Below, one piece after another: positions 25,061 to 33,369 of a DNA stretch of 64,000 nt. The first letter of the stretch is position 1. Every line of letters starts with the position of its first letter. The position numbers and the translations under genes are program-made. This stretch comes from Helicobacter sp. 13S00477-4. Its GTDB lineage: Bacteria > Campylobacterota > Campylobacteria > Campylobacterales > Helicobacteraceae. Where the stretch lies: contig NZ_MLAS01000004.1 in NCBI RefSeq assembly GCF_002272785.1, forward strand, positions 58,726 to 122,725, in the 5' to 3' direction. The notes below the pieces were generated by a model. It had not been told where the DNA came from. It did no database searches and worked only from the letters and a program-made list of their open reading frames with translations.

Positions 25061-25364
25061 TACTTATATGAGTTTTGAGGCTTTAATTAGTGTGCTGATT
25101 TTAGGTATTGCATTAAAAATTTTTTGGCAGATAAACCATGAAATAGCAGAAAATAAAGCCCTTTCAAATAAAAGCACTCAAATGTTTTTAGCCCAAAAAT
25201 CAATAACTCAAAAGATTGGTTTGACACAAAAAGGAGAGGATTTTACCCTCACTTCTGAGAAAACCTTTGTTTATAATGGAAAACTTATTGAAGCACTGGA
25301 TAAAGAGGGATTGATCTATTATCGTTATTTTTATCCGCAGAGATTGGATAAGTATGCAAAATAG
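25041..25364 (+). CDS. Pseudopilin-like protein 1
   Basis: Single N-terminal helix protein of about 107 residues. From TTG 25041 the leader reads MPPSIHNT|YMSFEALISVLILGIALKIFWQI: aligned with other class III signals, Glu falls at +5 and a hydrophobic helix follows, but the residue before the cut is Thr rather than Gly. ATG 25068 is the other candidate start and would leave no leader. AAAGAG lies just before 25041. C-terminal part (SITQKIGLTQKGEDFTLTSEKTFVYNGKLIEALDKEG) is predicted periplasmic. It overlaps the FixH-like gene and the next pilin-like gene. Confidence 0.55.
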   Translation: MPPSIHNTYMSFEALISVLILGIALKIFWQINHEIAENKALSNKSTQMFLAQKSITQKIGLTQKGEDFTLTSEKTFVYNGKLIEALDKEGLIYYRYFYPQRLDKYAK

Positions 25365-25779
25365 AGCTGCTTTTGCTTTGTTTGACTTCCTTATGAGTGT
25401 CGTTGTGATGAGTGTGATAGGTATAGTAGGGAGCAAAATGCTTTTGAATGTGCAAAAACAAAATCACATCCACAATCACTTGGCACAAAAAGCTTTATCA
25501 TTTCAAAATACACTTGATATGATGAGGAATTATTTACTTGAAGCCCAAAAAGAAAGCATCGTTTATAAAGATTATTCACTATCTTGGAAAGATAAGATAA
25601 ATAATGAGAAAATTCATAATATATCTTTGAGGCAAGATATATTGTATTTGGATGGGTTTTTAGCATTGGTAGGGGTGAAAGAATTTAGGGTTTTTGAGGA
25701 TGAAAGTGGGTTTGAAATAGTTTTATGTGATTATGGTTCTTTTTGTGCCAAAGGATTGGTTAGGTTATGGGATATATGA
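25354..25779 (+). CDS. Pseudopilin-like protein 2
   Basis: 141 residues. MQNRAA|FALFDFLMSVVVMSVIGIVGSKMLLNVQ has a short basic leader, Phe at +1 and a long hydrophobic helix; the residue before the cut is Ala, and +5 is Asp instead of Glu. The C-terminal domain includes FLALVGVKEFRVFEDESGFEIVLCDYGSFCAKGLVRLWDI with two cysteines. It is probably a minor pseudopilin of the GspJ/PilW size class or smaller. Overlaps both neighbours, so it sits in one operon with the PilT-like gene. Confidence 0.65.
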   Translation: MQNRAAFALFDFLMSVVVMSVIGIVGSKMLLNVQKQNHIHNHLAQKALSFQNTLDMMRNYLLEAQKESIVYKDYSLSWKDKINNEKIHNISLRQDILYLDGFLALVGVKEFRVFEDESGFEIVLCDYGSFCAKGLVRLWDI

Positions 25780-26153
25780 GGAATGCATCAGGGATTTTTT
25801 ATACACTTGGTGTTCTTTTGGGGGTATCTTATATTGGTATGAATACCTTACATCATAGCAGTGTTGGACTTGATTGGGTGAGTAATGCCCATTTGAGGTT
25901 TCAATCCTCGCTCCATATCCTTAGTATCGCTAAAATGGCAAGTTTATGTTTAGATAAGTATGGTTTTGAAGAGTGTTCTGCAGATAGATTTATTTTCAAT
26001 GGGTATGAGGGTGGTTATGATTTGGATACTGATAGTGAAGGTCAATATTGGGCAGATATTTATATTGAAGGTAAAAATCTTAGAACTTCACAGATTTTAA
26101 GGACAAGGGCTAAGATTTTATTGAGGAGTGAGGGTGTAAATGCAGGATCATAA
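25767..26153 (+). CDS. Small single-helix protein of the pilus cluster (PilX/GspK-position)
   Basis: 128 residues; ATG 25767 or ATG 25776. MRNASGIFYTLGVLLGVSYIGMNTLHHSS gives a basic N-terminus and one helix but no acidic residue at +5, as in PilX/GspK-type tip pseudopilins. The remainder contains CLDKYGFEECSADRF, two cysteines that may pair outside the membrane. The function is inferred only from being between pseudopilin-like genes and a PilT-like ATPase, with overlaps at both ends. Confidence 0.5.
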   Translation: MGYMRNASGIFYTLGVLLGVSYIGMNTLHHSSVGLDWVSNAHLRFQSSLHILSIAKMASLCLDKYGFEECSADRFIFNGYEGGYDLDTDSEGQYWADIYIEGKNLRTSQILRTRAKILLRSEGVNAGS

Positions 26154-27114
26154 GTTTGAAAAGATTTTATCTGAGGCTATAACTTTAAAAGCTTCAGATA
26201 TTCATATTTTGGCGAATGGAGAAGTATTTTTTAGGGTTACTGGGAGTGTTATTGCTTTTGGAGTTTTGAGCATAGAAGATTTAGAAAATATTATTGGACA
26301 GCTTCTGACCGAGCATCAAATACAAGAATGTCAAAATGGAATTGAAATAGATACTTCAATTAGTTATGGTGAAGTTCGTTTACGATTGAATTGTTATCTG
26401 ACTCAATCTTGTAAGGCTCTTAGTATACGTGTGTTACCCAATAGGATACCAAGCATGCAAGAACTTTTTCTCCCTGAAGTACTAAAAGATATTTTTGCGA
26501 AGAAAGAAGGCTTGATTTTAGTGAGTGGACCTACAGGAAGTGGCAAGTCCACTACTATTGCCACAGCTTTAGAATACGTAAATATGAATTTTAATAAACA
26601 TATTATTTGCATAGAAGATCCTATTGAATATCTGCATCAAAATATCAAGAGTTTTTTTTCATATCGTGAAGTGGGGAAGGATAGTTTGAGTTTTGAGAGA
26701 GCTATTCATGCGAGTTTACGTCAGGATCCAGATATTGTGCTTGTTGGTGAACTCAGAGGCATGGATTCTATACGAGCTGCACTTTTAGCAAGTCAAACTG
26801 GACATTTAGTCGTGGGAAGCACTCATTCAAGTGATAGCGCAGGGACTTTATCAAGGATCATCAATAGTTTTGAAAATAATCGTTCAGAGATTGCTACTGA
26901 ATTGTCTTGTTGCTTGCAGGCTATTATTTCTCAGAAGCTTGTCTGTATTGGTAATGGGGTTCTCAGAGGTATTTATGAAGTCCTTATAGCTACACCAGCC
27001 ATAAGGACACTTATCCGTGAACAAAAATTCCACCAAATTCCTTCCCAAATCGCTATGGGGAAGGAATTTGGTATGGTAAGTTTTGAGGAAAGTATGAAAA
27101 AATTAAACATATGA
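26140..27114 (+). CDS. PilT-like retraction ATPase
   Basis: 324-residue hexameric secretion ATPase. Walker A GPTGSGKSTT at 130-139, Asp box CIEDPIEYLH, Walker B RQDPDIVLVGELRGMDSIRAALLASQTGHLVVGSTHSSDS, and near the C-terminus ATPAIRTLIREQKFHQI, which keeps the AIRNLIRE signature specific to PilT retraction ATPases. Differences from the PilT consensus are GELRG for GEMRD and STHSS for TLHTN. Such proteins depolymerise pili, pulling in the fibre and bound DNA. It overlaps the preceding pilin-like gene and is followed 10 bp later by the DpnI homologue. The partner assembly ATPase is at 34563-36005. Confidence 0.82.
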   Translation: MQDHKFEKILSEAITLKASDIHILANGEVFFRVTGSVIAFGVLSIEDLENIIGQLLTEHQIQECQNGIEIDTSISYGEVRLRLNCYLTQSCKALSIRVLPNRIPSMQELFLPEVLKDIFAKKEGLILVSGPTGSGKSTTIATALEYVNMNFNKHIICIEDPIEYLHQNIKSFFSYREVGKDSLSFERAIHASLRQDPDIVLVGELRGMDSIRAALLASQTGHLVVGSTHSSDSAGTLSRIINSFENNRSEIATELSCCLQAIISQKLVCIGNGVLRGIYEVLIATPAIRTLIREQKFHQIPSQIAMGKEFGMVSFEESMKKLNI

Positions 27115-27124
27115 GTAAAAATAT

Positions 27125-27886
27125 ATGGAATTAAAATTTGATATTTCTTTGGTAAAAGATTATAAGGCAAAATCTCAGAAAATAAGGGTTATGAGTGAGG
27201 CTTGGATTAGAGAGAATGGATATTGTGTTAAGTGTGGATTAGAATTAAATTCTTTCAAAAATAATAAACCTGTTGGTGATTTTTATTGTAGTCATTGTGA
27301 CGAAGAGTTTGAGCTTAAAAGCAAGAATGGAAAATTGAATGAAACTATAATAGATGGTGCCTATGCAACAATGATAGAAAAAATAGATAATTTTAAAGTA
27401 CCTAATTTTTTTTATCTAAATTATGATGAGGATTTAATAATACAAAATTTAATAGTTATTCCTAAATATTATTTTACTAGAGATATCATTGAGAAAAGAA
27501 AACCGCTTTCTGATAGTGCAAGACGTCAAGGTTGGGTTGGATGTAATATAAATTTGAAATTGATCCCTAAAATAGGTCGTTTATTTTTAATTAAGAACAA
27601 AAATGTAATCAGTAAAAATGAAGTATTGGATAGTTTTCATAAAATGCTATTTCTAAGAAATCAAGAACAATTATCAAAAGGATGGTTGCTTGATATTATG
27701 CTTTGCATAGAAAGATTAAATAAAGCTGAATTTTGTTTGTCAGATTTGTATAAATTTCAAGATTTTTTGAAAATTAGACACCCTGATAATGGAAATATAA
27801 AAGCAAAAATAAGACAGCAATTACAAATATTGAGAGATAACCAATATCTTAGATTTATAAACAGAGGACAATATAAAATCTTATAA
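27125..27886 (+). CDS. DpnI-family methyl-directed restriction endonuclease
   Basis: 253 residues closely following the layout of DpnI (254 residues), which cuts GATC only when the adenine is methylated. Visible matches: MELKFDISLVKDYKAKSQKIRVM, zinc cysteines C34-x2-C37 and C55-x2-C58, catalytic PD-(D/E)xK residues D52 (PVGDFYC) and E63-L-K65 (EFELKSKNG), DGAYATMIEKI, RKPLSDSARRQGWVGCNI, and a C-terminal winged-helix domain ending IKAKIRQQLQILRDNQYLRFINRGQYKIL, which in DpnI also reads the methylated site. All key residues are intact. No methyltransferase is adjacent, as expected: the host must leave GATC unmethylated. It follows the PilT-like gene by 10 bp and is convergent with polA. Probably horizontally acquired. 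Confidence 0.92.
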   Translation: MELKFDISLVKDYKAKSQKIRVMSEAWIRENGYCVKCGLELNSFKNNKPVGDFYCSHCDEEFELKSKNGKLNETIIDGAYATMIEKIDNFKVPNFFYLNYDEDLIIQNLIVIPKYYFTRDIIEKRKPLSDSARRQGWVGCNINLKLIPKIGRLFLIKNKNVISKNEVLDSFHKMLFLRNQEQLSKGWLLDIMLCIERLNKAEFCLSDLYKFQDFLKIRHPDNGNIKAKIRQQLQILRDNQYLRFINRGQYKIL

Positions 27887-27898
27887 AGAATATTTATA

Positions 27899-30622
27899 TT
27901 ATTTCAATTCTGCCCAGTTTTTACCTGTTGTAATGCTGCATTTTAGAGGGACTTCAAGAGTATAGACATTATTCATTATTTGTTCAATATCTTTAGAAGT
28001 TTGATGGATGAGTTCTTTAGGGAGTTCAAAGATGAGTTCATCATGAACTTGAAGAAGCATTTTTACAGGTGTTTTTTTGAAATGATGATGGATTTTTAAC
28101 ATTGCTAGTTTAATGAGGTCGGCTGCACTACCTTGAAATATAGAATTGATACCTTCTCTTAAGTAATTGGCTTTCATAAAATCAGTCGCACTTGTGAAGT
28201 CAAAATAACGTCTGTGTCCTAGAAGTGTCTGTGCAAAACCATTTCCTAAAATCTCTTCTTCTTTGGATTTTAAGAAATTTTTTACAGTTGGGTAAGATTT
28301 AAAATAACTATCAATATATTCTTTGGCTTCTTTTGGAGTGATTTTAAGGGTTTTGGCAAGTTTTCTAGAACCCATGCCATAGATAAGTCCAAAATTGATT
28401 GATTTTGCGACTGAACGTTTCTCTTCAGCCATATTGGGACCAAATATCTTAATAGCTGCTTCTAAATGGACATCTTTGTTTTCTTTGAATGCACTGACTA
28501 GGTCTTTATCTTTGCAAAAATGAGCCAGTAGACGTAACTCAATTTGTGAGTAGTCTACGCTAAGGAGTGTATTGTTTTGGTTGCTAATGATAAACCCTTC
28601 GCGTATTTTTTTGCCTGCTTCGGTGCGGACAGGGATATTTTGAAGATTGGGTGATTTAGAGCTCAAACGACCTGTTGCAGTGCCTGTTTGTAAAAAAGAT
28701 GTATGGATTTTATGTTCTTGATTTTGTAATTTGAGGAAGGGTTCGATGTAGGTATTTTTGAGTTTAAATATCTCCCGATATTCCATAATTTCAGAAATGA
28801 TTGGATGGGAATCAATGAGGCTTTCAAGAGTTTGCTCATCAGTACTATACCCTCCTTTTATTTGCCTGCCTGCCTTGAGTCCTAGTTTGCCAAAAAGGAC
28901 TTCTGCTAGCTGTTTTGGAGAATTGAGATTGAATTCATAGCCAGCTTTTTTATGGATGTTATTTTGGAGCGTGCTTAGTTTGATAGAAAGCTCTTCTTTG
29001 AGTTGTTCAAACCAGTGGACATTGATTTTTATGCCATTGATTTCCATATCTTTGAGTACATCAATGAGTGGGAATTCAATGTTTTTAGCCATATCAATGA
29101 AGGTATCAAGATTCTTTTTTTGTAATTCTTCAATCAAGCGATAGTATAAGTTTATGCTTGCGACGGCATCCTCAGATGCATATTTTGCTGCTAATTCAAG
29201 ATTGATATTAGAAAAATTTTGGTTTTTTGCCACAATATCTTCAAAAGCTATCATTTTATGACCAAACCATCTTTCCATTTGACTATCTAACCCTACGCTC
29301 ATAACGCTATCAAAGAGCCAAGCAAGTATCATAGAGTCTTTGATGGGTCTTTGAGGGGTGAGATTGAAATTATTTTGTGCAACTAAGATGTCAAATTTAA
29401 GGTTGTGTCCAATAAGAGGATGGGAAAAGATTTTTTCTATGGCTTTTTTAGCATTTTGTGTCGATATTTGAGTTTCTATGCCTAAATAGTTATGCCCTAT
29501 GGGTACATAATAGCCATTTTGTCTATCAAAACAAAAGCTAAATCCTACCATAAACGCAGTATGAGGGTCTAATGAACTTGTTTCAGAATCATATGATATT
29601 TCTTGATCTATTGGAATAGAATCAAGGATTTGGAATAATTTTTGTGTATTATTTAGTAAATGAGGGGTATAGCTAAAACTAGAATCTGAAGAAGTCTTGA
29701 GACCACCAATACCTTTGGCTTTGGCTTTAAAGTCTTTTGTAGTTTGACTCATTGGCATTCCTTTGAGTCTTTGGGCAATTTTGATGAATTCATATTGTTC
29801 TAGTTCATCAACGATCACAGATAAAGGGTTTTGAATGGGCATTTTGCAGGATTGTAAATCAAATTCTTCTAAAAGATCAGTTTTAAGGGTAACAAGTTCT
29901 TTGCTCAAATAAGCACTTTCTTTGCCTTCAGTTATGAGTTTAGCAGTGCGGGGACTTATTATTTTAGAAACTTCTTGAAGGTTTTCATACAGATTATCAA
30001 GGTTTTTAAAATATTTGATAAGCTTTTGGGCTGTTTTTTCTCCAATACCTTTGATACCTGGAACATTATCGCTAGTATCCCCAACTAGACTTTGAAAATC
30101 AATGAATTCAGAGGGTAAAATACCATATTTTTTCACGCATTCTGCCTCTTGAATATTTATTTTTTTTATCGGGTCATAAAGGTAGATATTTTCATTGATA
30201 AGTTGATAAAGATCTTTATCATGGCTAATGATACGAACATTTAAATTAAGTTTACTGACTACTTTGCTCAAAGATGCAATAGCATCATCTGCTTCATAAC
30301 CTTCAAAGCTTAGGTTTAAAAATCCCATTTTATTTATCCATTCAATTGCTATGGGGAGTTGTATCAGCAGATCCTGCGGGGTAGGAATTCTTGTTGCTTT
30401 GTAAGCTGGGTATACTTCTTTTCTTTTGTTTTTGCCCTGCCCTTCTAGTGCAAAAACAATATAATCAGAAATGTTTTCTTTATGTAGGCTCATGATCAAA
30501 TTAGCAAACCCCATCAAAAGACCTGTAGGGAATCCTTCTTCATTTTTTAGTGGTGGTAGGGCATAAAAACTACGAAAAAAAAAGCCAAAAGTATCAATAA
30601 TTGTTAAAGTCTGCATACTCAT
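27899..30622 (-). CDS. polA: DNA polymerase I
   Basis: 907-residue repair and Okazaki-fragment polymerase. N-terminal 5'-nuclease domain (about 1-290; IIDTFGFFFRSFYALP, YEADDAIASL, SHDKDLYQL, GDTSDNVPGIKGIGEKTAQKL). Central 3'-5' exonuclease domain with apparently intact acidic residues: YDSETSSLD, GHNLKFD and YASEDA. Polymerase domain with motif A DYSQIELRLLAHF, motif B RSVAKSINFGLIYGMG and motif C QVHDELIFEL. The start ATG at 30622 is preceded by the thyX stop within a few bases, so thyX and polA are co-transcribed. An A/T9 run near the 5' end encodes FFFR. Confidence 0.97.
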   Translation of the reverse strand: MSMQTLTIIDTFGFFFRSFYALPPLKNEEGFPTGLLMGFANLIMSLHKENISDYIVFALEGQGKNKRKEVYPAYKATRIPTPQDLLIQLPIAIEWINKMGFLNLSFEGYEADDAIASLSKVVSKLNLNVRIISHDKDLYQLINENIYLYDPIKKINIQEAECVKKYGILPSEFIDFQSLVGDTSDNVPGIKGIGEKTAQKLIKYFKNLDNLYENLQEVSKIISPRTAKLITEGKESAYLSKELVTLKTDLLEEFDLQSCKMPIQNPLSVIVDELEQYEFIKIAQRLKGMPMSQTTKDFKAKAKGIGGLKTSSDSSFSYTPHLLNNTQKLFQILDSIPIDQEISYDSETSSLDPHTAFMVGFSFCFDRQNGYYVPIGHNYLGIETQISTQNAKKAIEKIFSHPLIGHNLKFDILVAQNNFNLTPQRPIKDSMILAWLFDSVMSVGLDSQMERWFGHKMIAFEDIVAKNQNFSNINLELAAKYASEDAVASINLYYRLIEELQKKNLDTFIDMAKNIEFPLIDVLKDMEINGIKINVHWFEQLKEELSIKLSTLQNNIHKKAGYEFNLNSPKQLAEVLFGKLGLKAGRQIKGGYSTDEQTLESLIDSHPIISEIMEYREIFKLKNTYIEPFLKLQNQEHKIHTSFLQTGTATGRLSSKSPNLQNIPVRTEAGKKIREGFIISNQNNTLLSVDYSQIELRLLAHFCKDKDLVSAFKENKDVHLEAAIKIFGPNMAEEKRSVAKSINFGLIYGMGSRKLAKTLKITPKEAKEYIDSYFKSYPTVKNFLKSKEEEILGNGFAQTLLGHRRYFDFTSATDFMKANYLREGINSIFQGSAADLIKLAMLKIHHHFKKTPVKMLLQVHDELIFELPKELIHQTSKDIEQIMNNVYTLEVPLKCSITTGKNWAELK

Positions 30623-30625
30623 ATT

Positions 30626-31264
30626 TTAGGCTTTCTCATAAGGTTCAGAAACTTTTTCTTCAAAAATATATTGATGTTCTTTGGGTAATGAATCAAAAAT
30701 AGTATGTGCAAGTTCTTGTATTTCCCATAAGGCTTGTCTAGCAGTACGTAATTCTAAGAAATTTTGCAAACTCCTTGCATTGATACTCCAGTGCAATTCA
30801 GTTTTATAAGCTTCAGGCATTGCATATTTTGCAAGATCGTTATGGATATTTTGGCATAAGATTTCCCGTAGATTTTCAAGTGCTTTGATTGATGCAATGT
30901 TAACAGATTCGCTTTTGGTGAAAACAAGGTATTTTTCTGCTCGTAAAATATTGTCTGCATTGATAGGGAGGAAGCTTAATTCTTCTTTGATTTCTTTGAG
31001 TGTATAACGTGAAGATTTTACACTATAGCTTGCCATACGATGTCTAGCAAGCTCTTGTAGACAAGCTCGACTGATGTCTTGTATATAGAAATTATAATAA
31101 AGATGTTCTAAAGTGCTAGAATGTTTATTTTTGTTTCCAATCCTATCAATAAGGTTGAGGTCTTTTTCCCCACCATTGTCAGATTTTTCAAAGCTTTGCC
31201 AACAAGTTCGGATAGCCATAGAGCAAATATCAAGAGGGGTATAATGTTTTAGGGTTACTTGCAT
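30626..31264 (-). CDS. thyX: Flavin-dependent thymidylate synthase
   Basis: FAD enzyme making dTMP from dUMP with methylene-tetrahydrofolate and NADPH. The ThyX signature RHRx7S is at residues 74-84 (RHRMASYSVKS), followed by SRYT. C-terminal WSINARSLQNFLELRTARQALWEIQELA is the FAD/substrate block. 212 residues, as in Helicobacter, which lacks ThyA. It lies 3 bp ahead of polA on the same strand. Confidence 0.95.
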   Translation of the reverse strand: MQVTLKHYTPLDICSMAIRTCWQSFEKSDNGGEKDLNLIDRIGNKNKHSSTLEHLYYNFYIQDISRACLQELARHRMASYSVKSSRYTLKEIKEELSFLPINADNILRAEKYLVFTKSESVNIASIKALENLREILCQNIHNDLAKYAMPEAYKTELHWSINARSLQNFLELRTARQALWEIQELAHTIFDSLPKEHQYIFEEKVSEPYEKA

Positions 31265-31381
31265 AATTATTCCTTTTTTAGTGTAGAAATTTTACAAATT
31301 TATCAATGAGATTTTACTTAATGGATTTTGAAGATTCTTAATAAAGCTGGTTCTAAACAAAGTCTATTAGGGATAAAAAAT

Positions 31382-32713
31382 TTATATTTTTCCTTTCATT
31401 TGACCCATCATACTCATCAAATCCTGCATGCCACCTTTTGAACTGAGACGTTTTGCCATTTTTGCAGCATTGTCAAATTGCTTGATAATACGATTGATAT
31501 CACTCACATCAAGACCACTACCCAATGCAATCCTTTTCCTGCGACTACCATTTAATATATTGGGATTATCTTTTTCTTTGGGAGTCATTGAATTGACCAT
31601 TGCTTTTATTTTTTTTACTTCATTAGAATTGTCCAAGTCCACATTTTTTAATGCTCCTGCCATATTTCCAATACCTGGTATCATAGAGATGATAGAACTC
31701 ATTGAGCCGAGTTTTTTTATATTTTCTATTTGGGCAATAAAATCTGTGAAAGTAAATTGTCCTTTTTTGATTTTTTTGCTAATGGTTTTGACTTCTTCTT
31801 CATCTAGGATACTTGCTGTTTTTTCTGCTAGTGATTGAATATCTCCTGCTCCCATTAATCTTGAGACAATCCTATCAGGGATAAAAATATCTATATCAGG
31901 GATTTTTTCACCACTCCCAATGAAACGCAAGGGGATTCCTAGTTGATATGCAATTGAAAGTGCTATGCCCCCTTTAGTATCGCTATCAAATTTTGTCAAG
32001 ATAATACCACTGATGTTGATTTCTTGATGAAAAGCACTAGCACTCCTAATACCATCTTGACCGCTAAGAGAATCAGCGACATAGAAAATTTCGTTCGGTT
32101 CCAAGATATTTTTGATACTTTTGAGTTCTTGCATTAAAGACTCATCAATTGCAAGTCTACCAGCACTATCCACAATCATTACATCGTATTGTTCATCAGT
32201 AGCTTTTTTTTTGGCTGCTTTGGCGATTTCAGTTGGAAGAGCATTTTCAAGTTTGAAAATATCAACTTCAATTTGTTTTGCGAGTTGAGCGAGTTGTTCA
32301 ACGGCTGCTAATCTAGCCATATCGCAAGCTACAAGCAGTACTTTTTTATTTTTGGTTTTAAGGTAATAGGCTAGTTTGGCTGAAGTAGTTGTTTTCCCAC
32401 TCCCTTGAAGACCACTCATTAGAACTATAGTGGGAGGTTTTGCTGCATAAACAAAGCCATAATTTCCATTTGTGTTTAATATTTGATTGAGACTATTTTG
32501 GAGAGCATTAAGAAAGTTTTGTTTCCCTATACCCGCTTGTTTGGTTCGAGTTTCAATATTTTTTAGGAGTTCTTTGACAACTTTATGATGGACATCATTT
32601 TTTAGGAGAGATTTTTTGAGTTCTTCTAATGCTTTTAGGAGAGATTTTTCATCATCATTGAAACGGATTTTATTCAAAGCATTTTTGAAAGATTCACTGA
32701 GCGTATCAAACAA
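31382..32713 (-). CDS. ffh: Signal recognition particle GTPase Ffh
   Basis: Binds signal sequences of membrane proteins and 4.5S RNA. N domain (1-85), G domain with P-loop GLQGSGKTTT at 101-110, DSAGRL, LTKFDSDTKGG and GSGEKIPDID, then the methionine-rich M domain (about 300-443; MSSIISMIPGIGNM, RRKRIALGSGLDVSDINRIIKQFDN, MQDLMSMMGQMKGK). Full length at 443 residues. Confidence 0.97.
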   Translation of the reverse strand: MFDTLSESFKNALNKIRFNDDEKSLLKALEELKKSLLKNDVHHKVVKELLKNIETRTKQAGIGKQNFLNALQNSLNQILNTNGNYGFVYAAKPPTIVLMSGLQGSGKTTTSAKLAYYLKTKNKKVLLVACDMARLAAVEQLAQLAKQIEVDIFKLENALPTEIAKAAKKKATDEQYDVMIVDSAGRLAIDESLMQELKSIKNILEPNEIFYVADSLSGQDGIRSASAFHQEINISGIILTKFDSDTKGGIALSIAYQLGIPLRFIGSGEKIPDIDIFIPDRIVSRLMGAGDIQSLAEKTASILDEEEVKTISKKIKKGQFTFTDFIAQIENIKKLGSMSSIISMIPGIGNMAGALKNVDLDNSNEVKKIKAMVNSMTPKEKDNPNILNGSRRKRIALGSGLDVSDINRIIKQFDNAAKMAKRLSSKGGMQDLMSMMGQMKGKI

Positions 32714-32776
32714 CTTTAGACTCCCTGTATATTGAGATAGTTTATATATTATTGATTTTATCTAAAAGAGCATTAT

Positions 32777-32782
32777 ATTATA
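32777..32782 (-). promoter_or_regulatory. Putative ffh promoter
   Basis: On the minus strand TTGTATAAT is seen 64 bp upstream of the ffh start, an extended -10. It lies in the 200-bp region shared with the divergent perR-like gene. Confidence 0.5.
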
Positions 32783-32840
32783 CAAGGAAGGAGCTTGCAT
32801 TTGGATTAAAGTGATTAAAATTTCATTAAAAATTTTTAGT

Positions 32841-32846
32841 TATAAT
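32841..32846 (+). promoter_or_regulatory. Putative perR promoter, possibly autoregulated
   Basis: TATAAT in TTTTTAGTTATAATTTTAATTAA, 68 bp before the gene. The AT-rich imperfect palindrome here resembles the TTATAAT-type box bound by PerR proteins, so autoregulation is possible. Confidence 0.45.
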
Positions 32847-32913
32847 TTTAATTAATCAAAGAATAAAATTTATTAATATTTTTTGTATTTTAAGCAAAAG
32901 GAAGGATCAGAAA

Positions 32914-33336
32914 ATGAATTTTGAAACCAGTTTAAAGGAAAAAAATCTTAAAGTAACTCCTCAAAGAATAGCTATTTTAAGAGAAATTGAACAAAATGGA
33001 CATATTGGCGTGGATGATATTTATAGCAATATCAAAAAGGATTATCCTTCTATTTCACTCGCGACAGTGTATAAAAATATTACCGCTTTATATGAGGCAA
33101 ATATTTTACGAGAAGTGAAAGCACCTGCACAAAAGCAACGTTATGAGCTTAGCTCTGATCATCATATCCATGTTGCATGTGAAAAATGCGGTAAGCTTGA
33201 AGATATTAGAGTTGATGTTTCGAGTATTTCTAATGAGTGTGCAAAAATAACAGGATATACTCTTTATGATACTTCTGCAATTTTTATTGGCATATGCCCA
33301 GAATGTGCTTCTAAAACTCATAAAAATAAAAAATAA
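32914..33336 (+). CDS. perR: Fur-family regulator, PerR-like
   Basis: 140-residue metal-dependent repressor. Winged-helix domain (1-78, TPQRIAILREI, SLATVYKNITALYEANILREV) and dimer domain with structural zinc cysteines C89-x2-C92 and C128-x2-C131. The sensing-site residues H30, D82, H84/H86 and D97 can be aligned with B. subtilis PerR H37, D85, H91/H93 and D104. An Asp rather than Glu at the last position (GKLEDI) favours a peroxide sensor over an iron sensor. Short length and lack of the N-terminal extension of Helicobacter Fur agree. ATG follows AAAGGAAGGATCAG. A true Fur role cannot be excluded. Confidence 0.8.
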   Translation: MNFETSLKEKNLKVTPQRIAILREIEQNGHIGVDDIYSNIKKDYPSISLATVYKNITALYEANILREVKAPAQKQRYELSSDHHIHVACEKCGKLEDIRVDVSSISNECAKITGYTLYDTSAIFIGICPECASKTHKNKK

Positions 33337-33369
33337 TTTATCTATAGAAACATTATCCGAACATAAAAC

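Noticed and set aside
27899..30622. Loss of the 3'-5' exonuclease site in DNA polymerase I
   Set aside because: I checked because some bacteria have a dead domain, but DSETSSLD, HNLKFD and ASEDA keep the metal-binding acids.
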